NCBI RefSeq assembly: GCF_965638725.1
Contig: NC_134963.1
Coordinates: 1,061,501 to 1,125,500 of the forward strand
Direction: 5' to 3'
Length of the DNA: 64,000 bases
From: Aptenodytes patagonicus
Taxonomy: Eukaryota; Chordata; Aves; Sphenisciformes; Spheniscidae
Positions 57,952 through 64,000 of this stretch are shown piece after piece. The notes beneath the pieces are model-generated. The model did not search any database, was not told the DNA's origin, and was given only the letters and a program-made list of their open reading frames with translations. A program made the translations under genes and the position numbers. The first letter of the stretch is position 1. Every line of letters begins with the position of its first letter.

Positions 57952-58516
57952 CCTTGTGTCCTGGTTTTGGCAGGGACAGAGTTAATTTTCTTCCTAGTAG
58001 CTGGTACAGTGCTGTGTTTTGGATTTAGGGTGAGAATAATGTTGATAACACACCGATGGTTTAGTTGTTGCTGAGCAGTGCTTACACTGGTCAAGGACTT
58101 TTCGGCTTCCCATGCCCTGCCAGCGAGAAGCTGGGGGGGGCACAGCCAGGACAGCTGACCCAAACTGGCCAAAGGGATATTCCATACCATGTGACATCAT
58201 GCTCAGCACATAAACTGGGGGGAGCTGGCTGGGGGTGGGGTGACCACTGCTCGGGAACTGGCTGGGCATCGGTTGGTGGGTGGTGAGCAATTGCACTGTG
58301 CATCACTTGCTTTGTATATTCTTTTATTATTATTACCACTACTGTTTTATTTCAATTATTAAACTGTCTATCTCAACCCATGATTTTTCTCACTTTTACC
58401 CTTCCGATTCTCTCCCCATCCCACCGGGAGGGGGGGAAGTGAGTGGCTGTGTGGGACTTGGTTGTCAACCCACGACAGAAAATTAACTCTATCCCAGCTG
58501 AAATCAGGACACCTTG
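57952..58516 (+). mobile_element. Solo LTR of an avian endogenous retrovirus (ERVL-like), with 5-bp target duplication
   Basis: The element 57957-58511 (555 bp) begins TGTCCTGG and ends CAGGACA. It is flanked by the direct repeat CCTTG at 57952-57956 and 58512-58516, a 5-bp duplication typical of ERVL-class integration. It has the TG...CA ends of an LTR and an ATTAAA-type polyadenylation motif near 58360, and the sequence matches avian LTRs as I recall them. The first and last 34 bp are imperfect inverted copies of each other, longer than usual for an LTR. No internal retroviral gene is present, so it is a recombination remnant. Orientation is taken from the polyadenylation motif. Confidence 0.8.
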
Positions 58517-58883
58517 TAACATGGAATGTCTCAGCCGTCTTCTGGAAATGCTGGTTCTGCATGACTGCACTATTGCACAGCGAAAGTGTCTTGGTCCACA
58601 GGATGACTGTGCAGCGCAGACCAGGCTTGCACAGTGATCTTTAAGATCAGTTGAGGTTTGGAGATGCGTCTTTTTTGTTGCTATGAAAGCTACAACTCTT
58701 TGTGCCCTGATACCACATACTTGCACTGTTATCTTTAGTGTCCCTCTCTCTGAGTGTTGCATGACTGGGGAGATTTAAAAAAAAAAAAAAAGCAAAGTTG
58801 CTTGCTGCTGAGTAACTCCCTTCAGAACATGAGTGGCTTGAAAGGTTGGCCCTCTAAATGGGGCTGTTACTGTGAGACTGTGG

Positions 58884-58972
58884 AGAATCACAGAATGGTT
58901 TGGGTTGGAAGGGACCTTTAAAGGTCACCTAGTCCAACCCCCCTGCAATGAGCAGGGACATCTTCAACTAGA
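58884..58972 (-). mobile_element. CR1 LINE, 3'-end fragment
   Basis: The plus strand reads AGAATCACAGAATGG, then GGTTGGAAGGGACC and AGTCCAACCCCCCTGC. This is the reverse complement of the extreme 3' end of bird CR1 retrotransposons. Only about 89 bp remain, a normal 5' truncation. No coding sequence is kept. Confidence 0.85.
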
Positions 58973-61180
58973 AGCATTAGTGTGTCAGAGTGATAAAGGG
59001 AAAATGATTCTGAAGGGTGGAAGGAGCAGGAGCACTGAATCCTCCCCAGTTGCAAAGCTGCCTTTGAGAACCAGACTGTCTAGAGAGGCGAGAATCCTTA
59101 CAGGAAAGTACAATTGGAAGTAATGAGGTGCCGAGAACAGAGTAGGAATACTCTCCTTAAGAATAACTCCTGTGTTCATGTTAAGGAATGTTACTGTCCC
59201 AGAAAGGCTTTGTCCTTAAAAAGAATGAAATTTAAGTAAATCACCAATCTCCAAATCTGTATCTTAAAATGAACTTGTGCTTATTGCTTCCGAACTCCTG
59301 CTAGAAACTTGACAGGATGCTTCTGTTGCTCACCTAGAAAGGAAACTTGTGTGTCCATGCTAAAAATGCAGATCTGACCGTCACTGGGGAGATAACTTCT
59401 TTACTACTTTCCAAGCCTTAAGAAATGCATTTGAGTAAGTCTCTTACTGTCCATTACAGGATGCTAGCCAAACTTCATAAATGGTCTATAATGCTTCTTA
59501 GGATAACATTTTCCAGTTTAAAATAAAAATATCAGTGGAAAAATAATCAGGGTTCTGTTTGCAACTGAAATGGTTCAGCAAGAGTGCTGCTTGAGCAGGG
59601 AGGAGGAAAGGACTTGAACTGATGAAAGTGATAAAGTCTCTGCCTATGTCATGCAAGTGGTGCTAAGCTAACTCATGACCTGAGTGTTTTAGGTGTGCTC
59701 CTGAAATGTGTCTTCCGCCTTAGTTTTGCTGAAAAGGAATGCAGTTACGTACTTCGAGACCACTCAGTAATATGCATCAAACCACGGTAAGTGATGGTGA
59801 TCGAGAGATTTGCTTCCAAAGTATGCTTTTGATCCAACTTACCATGCTAGTGTAGATGCACCTGAAGGCTTTCAGATCAGTATGCGGAGTTTGGTTCTGT
59901 GTAAAGTTGTTGACCTTTTGATTAGTTACAAGGATTTGAAGAATCATTTATTTCAATAAGCTGGCATGACAAGGAGCAGTGAAGCATAGGAAACACTCAG
60001 TGTCCCCCAAGCATTCAAAAATAACTTAAGTAGATGTTGTCCCTCCCTTTCCTCAAAAAAAACTGAGTCTGGAGTTCATTTGAAGTTGCCTTCTGGCTTT
60101 AATCCCTTTTGGATAAAACCTGACGTTTTTAAAGTTGTTCTTAGAGGGCTAGAGAATACTTTATTTTTTTTTGAGGGAGAGCAGTTGTTAGCAAAAGCTG
60201 AGATTTCCCATAACCGTAGGCCTTCAGGCTGGAACTTGCTGGGTTTGCTTATATTAAAGTTGATGCTCACAATTTTGTTGCAAACTGCAAAGCTGAGGAC
60301 CCTTACTTGCTTTTTTGTTGGGTTTACTTCTTCTGTTCCCAGTACCTCTAGGACTGTGGAGCTCATCTAGTCTCTTAAAATGGGGACTGATAATGTTTTT
60401 TCAGAACAGAACTGGAGTATCTGCCTTCCAGGGCAAGTTTACTTTTTAGAACACCAGACAGAAGCTGCAGATGTGGCTTTTGTTGTCTTATGCAGTGGTT
60501 ACTTTATCTGCATGTTGGCAGCTGCTAATGGGGGATTAGCTGAGGAAGAAAGCAGGAGCGAGGGAGCAAGCTGCAGCTCCCGTCTTGATTTCTAAACTTC
60601 TGAGTGGCCTTGAACCCTTCCTCCCTCTGAGGATTTACATCTGACTAAGGAGAGGTTCTGGGTGGTGCCCCCTGAATGCCAACAGAGGAGCCATTCACAC
60701 AGTGCTCTATGGAAAGCTGATTTGGTGAACTTTCTGATGTTACCTTAAATTACCTCTTATTTCTGCCTCCTGATGCTACCGGATAGATTTTAAAGAACAG
60801 GGTATAGCGTGATTTCAATTATGTTTGCACTCATTTATTCATCTTAGTTAAGTTTGGCAGAGTGCAGCAGTTCTCTTAATACCGTGGATGTAGGTTCGGC
60901 TGAATAAAATGTAGGGTTTTATTCACTGAACTAGCAACGCACAATTTGCCTCCAACTTGACTGGTTCCGAATCCGCTGCAGGCCCTGCTCCCGACAGGAC
61001 CCTCTCCTCCCCGCAGAGTTCAGCAGGGTGCTGCAGCAGTGCAGCACCGAGGTATTTTGCAACCACCCTCTGGAGCGCTGTTGTAGAGCGAACGGTTAAA
61101 ATAGCTTTACCGTCCCGCAGAGCGCCTTGTTACGCTCAATAAATAGCTGGTTTCCCCCCCCCCCCCCTTGTAAGAGGCAG
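58973..61180. other. Intergenic upstream of ZDHHC8
   Basis: No exon is seen. GC content rises from about 60960 toward the ZDHHC8 CpG island. A perfect 9-bp inverted repeat with a 4-nt loop lies at 61027-61048 and a C run at about 61155-61168. Two opposing 96-codon frames at 60076-60370 overlap each other and are unlikely to be real. Confidence 0.5.
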
Positions 61181-61548
61181 AGAATTGGATCCACCCCGTG
61201 CGCAGGGGCTGCCGCGGCGGATCCGTCCCTGCTGCAGGAGGGACGAGCCCAGCCGCGCCCCGGGCCAGGGGCCGGCCCCGGGCGGCGGCGCCCCGGGAGC
61301 CGGCCCGGCCTTGCCGCCCGCGGGGCCGCGCTCGCTGCGCGCCCCCGCGGTCCCCGCAGCGCTACCTTAAGGGGCCGGTTGACATCAGCCGAGTGGGGCG
61401 GGCGGTGTGGGTGGGATTTCCTGTGCTGGAGGTCAGCCGCCTCCCGTCCCTCTCCCGTCCCTCCCTGCCGCCCGGGTCCCGCTCGCCCCGCGCCGGAGGG
61501 TCCCCGCGTCCTCCCGGCTCCCTCCTCTCGGGTTGGATTTACATAGTG

Positions 61549-61593
61549 ATGTGTAAACTACAGGATGCCCAGCAGCACCGGAAAGAGGTTTAA
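61549..61593 (+). other. Upstream ORF overlapping the ZDHHC8 start
   Basis: The ATG at 61549 opens 14 codons and stops at TAA 61591-61593, in the +1 frame relative to the main ATG at 61565 and overlapping it by 29 nt. Its context is G at -3 and T at +4, moderate; the main start has A at -3. Its presence in the mRNA depends on the true transcription start. Confidence 0.5.
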
Positions 61594-61668
61594 ACCTACT
61601 AAATACATCCCCGTCTCCACAGCAGCTGCCTTACTAGTGGGTTCGACTACTTTATTTTTTGTTTTCAC
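61565..61668 (+). CDS. ZDHHC8: ZDHHC8, palmitoyltransferase, first coding exon (gene continues past the window)
   Basis: Thirty-four codons and two bases end at donor GTAAGT (61669). The protein begins [20 protein letters not shown] and then a hydrophobic run (about residues 17-35) that is the first of four membrane segments. The DHHC cysteine-rich catalytic domain would be in later exons beyond 64000. ZDHHC8 attaches palmitate to cysteines of membrane proteins, mainly in Golgi and plasma membrane. The short N-terminus also resembles its paralogue ZDHHC5, but the position right of RANBP1 is that of ZDHHC8 in human. The CpG island around it supports a true first exon. Confidence 0.88.
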
Positions 61669-64000
61669 GTAAGTACCGCTCTGGCGGAGGGGGCCGGGGC
61701 TGGGGCCGGGCTGGGGCCGCCCGGCTCCGCGGGGGGAGGCGGCTGGGCTTGACAGCTCCTCCAGGCCCTGCCGCTGCTGGTCCCGCTCCCTGCCTGCCTC
61801 CTGCTATCCCTTCCTGGCTTTGGTTCGCAGGGGCTTATTATCTCTCCGTATCACAGAACGTGCCTGACAGTCAGATCCACCATTTCGTAGCACATAAACC
61901 CTGTCGGGCTCCCGCAGCTGCCGGCCGCGTACATCAAAGATGCCCGTTAGCCGCAGCCCCCTCTCCCCCCTCTGTGCAAGCAGGGCTGGTGTGTGGGAGA
62001 GAAATCCATCGCCAGCCACGGCCGCCCGGCGCCCGCGGGCGTGGATCCAGCCTGTGTTTCACCTGGCCGAAGTCTCTTCTGCTTCACGAGGGAGAGCCGG
62101 CCTTTTCCATGAATCTCTCGTGCCTTTCGGGGCTTATCCGGCAGAGCCTTTTGAAGTGGAAGGAATCCTATTCTAAGCATGACGGATTCTACGTATTTTT
62201 ATGTAACTGTCCCTAAAAGCCTGAGGATCTAATGAACAAATTTAGATTTGCCTGAAGGATGGAGGGGGAAACTTTTTTTTCCTCCTCCCTCTTTCCTCTT
62301 CTCTCATTCCCTTCTCCCTTAAACGCAAAATTGAGCTCTGGCGCTCGGCTTGCAGATCTCCTGTAGTTATATTGATCTGTGAGTGGTGTAGCGCTTTAGC
62401 TTTCTGTTTCCTCTCCCTTTATGTAAACTTGAGTTATGCAGATTGCTGACCCTTCCTACGCTGGGGTAACGGCAGCTTCCCTGCAGAGGCGTTGTCGGTA
62501 TTTCGGGAGAGGTGCTACAAAACTGCTCTGAAAAGAGCTTCGACTGAGCTGCTTTTTGGGAATGTGAAAAGATCGCTATTGGATATTAAGATCTATTGTT
62601 TCACTTACTTTGAAACTCCATTTTCCTTGTTTTGCCGTTGCTAATTTTTAACTGAGCTCAGTGAAGCTGTTAGGAGCAGAAGGCTGTATAACAGTGGGAG
62701 TATGTGTCTATGTCTTTATCCTTCTTGGTTTGGCTGTGATACGATTCTCGATGTTTCAAAATGCTTGTTACTGGTATGGTAATCTTAATGCAGGATTTCA
62801 GAATAAAATGCAAATGATGTTTTGTCTAACAGTTTCTTAAATCGGAACAGATTTTGACACTGAGTTATGCTCTTGACTTAACGTGACGATTTCTCCTTGC
62901 TTGTTTTTAATGCATTTGATATGGAGTACTGGTAAATCCTTTCAGGATATTTTACTGTTTCAAGAACTGGTACAAGTATCAGCCTATCATTCATCATTTG
63001 GGCATCTAATTATAGTTTGGCGCTCGCGGGGAAACGCAAGACAGAAGTTGGCTTTTGTGATGAACTTGGTTGACGCTGGTGTTGTGAATATCTTTTAAAT
63101 GGTTTCATAGTCAAAAAAAGGGGTCTTAGTGCCAGCACTTATTTTTCCTGCATCTTGAGAAGTCAATGTATGCTAAGGTTGTTTTGGAAGTTGTGTGTTT
63201 GTTTTCACATGGTACTTCCAATGTAGAGCTACAAATTGCTTAGTGATGTAAGACCTTCCTGGTAACACCGTTGTTGTTGAAACATCCTTTTGGCAGCAGG
63301 ACATCAACCGAGATGTTCATTTTAGAATTTGTTACTGTACGGAAGAAGCAATTGGCTTTAGTCTATTACCGAATCTCAAACTTAACTCTGCTCCCTCTGT
63401 TATCAGTGAATAATTACATGCAAAATGAAGTATTTTTAGGATCTCTCCATATTGTAACTTGGCCTGTGCATCTTGAAGTGTTAGTAAATTTTTTGAGGAC
63501 TGTCCCAGACATACGTTCTTGGCTGCTGCCAAGTCTCATGTGTAATAAAAGTAACACATAATTGAGCAACTGTTGTCAGGCAGTATCTGAAGTCCTGTCC
63601 GTTCAAAAATACCCAGATAAATTTGTACGGAATTGCAGTTGTTTTTTATCCTGAGCAGTTTTAGTAAAATCTATCTTTGTCTTGGAATCAAAGCAAGTAG
63701 TATGCATGAGATTAGTGTCTTTTGTGTGGTGGTGGGTTTTTTTCCCTTTTCCTGAGCATCTGCATTTTTTCCTCTTTTTCCACAGGCAGTGTTCTGTGTC
63801 CTGAAGATCTTGTTGTGATAATGTTATTCAAGGCTGATACAGACCTGAATTTTCAGGGGTGTTGATTTGCATAGCTCTTTTGATGTTAGGTAGATCTCCG
63901 ATACGCAGCAGTTGAGGCACTGGCCTAAAATTGCTTTAAGCAGTATTACTGATACAATCCATGCTTGCTTGTCATAGCACAAGAACTTTATCAGATGAAG
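61669..64000 (+). other. ZDHHC8: ZDHHC8 intron 1, to the window edge
   Basis: The first 400 bp are GC-rich and the remainder is AT-rich. The second coding exon, expected to encode CPWL and two further membrane segments, is not present before 64000. A strong acceptor-like tract (TTTTTCCACAG) ends at 63785, but the sequence after it does not continue the ZDHHC8 reading frame. Confidence 0.6.

Larger units (their letters stand above)
61180..62050. promoter_or_regulatory. ZDHHC8: CpG island promoter of ZDHHC8
   Basis: A dense CpG and GC-box-rich stretch covers the first exon and the start of intron 1. No TATA box is evident. The open frames of 131-185 codons across it are composition effects. 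Confidence 0.8.

Noticed and set aside
61127-62216. Open frames of 131-185 codons around the ZDHHC8 first exon
   Set aside because: Composition artefacts of the CpG island; the conserved ZDHHC8 start uses another frame.

Overview
The window is vertebrate nuclear DNA, almost certainly from a bird. The evidence is GT-AG introns, three CpG-island promoters, a short 3'-end CR1 LINE fragment, and a solo LTR of a type I associate with avian ERVL elements. I cannot name the species. The gene order DGCR8 (+), TRMT2A (-), RANBP1 (+), ZDHHC8 (+) matches the human 22q11.2 (DiGeorge) interval. All coding exons of the first three genes could be traced by hand with consistent splice phases. Only the first coding exon of ZDHHC8 lies inside the window.

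Layout. Bases 1-6300 hold no gene I can recognise; TANGO2 and miR-185, the expected upstream neighbours, were not seen. A CpG island at about 6390-7600 is the DGCR8 promoter, with four CCAAT boxes and a YY1-type element. DGCR8 has a 5.5-kb first intron, 13 coding exons (13081-26891, predicted 775 aa) and a long 3' UTR. TRMT2A converges on it from the minus strand (11 coding exons, 40412 down to 32710, 638 aa). TRMT2A and RANBP1 are head to head across a shared CpG island at about 40250-41700, the arrangement known as the mouse Htf9 locus. RANBP1 has six coding exons (41066-50543, 209 aa). About 10 kb of gene-poor DNA follows, carrying the solo LTR and the CR1 fragment. A third CpG island then starts ZDHHC8, which runs off the right edge.

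Function. DGCR8 is the RNA-binding partner of DROSHA in the Microprocessor. Its exon 2 keeps two hairpins corresponding to the human miR-3618 (5' UTR) and miR-1306 (start of the coding region) precursors. In mammals Microprocessor cleaves these to limit DGCR8 itself, so the negative feedback loop is probably conserved here. TRMT2A methylates uridine 54 of tRNA, RANBP1 assists RanGTP hydrolysis in nuclear transport, and ZDHHC8 is a palmitoyltransferase. They are neighbours by old synteny rather than by one pathway.

I found no clearly new system. The more interesting leads are the two feedback hairpins with an overlapping uORF in DGCR8, a possible poison exon in TRMT2A, an overlapping uORF at the ZDHHC8 start, a tandem NAGNAG acceptor in RANBP1, a hydrophobic in-frame read-through tail after DGCR8 exon 5, and a solo LTR with long inverted ends.
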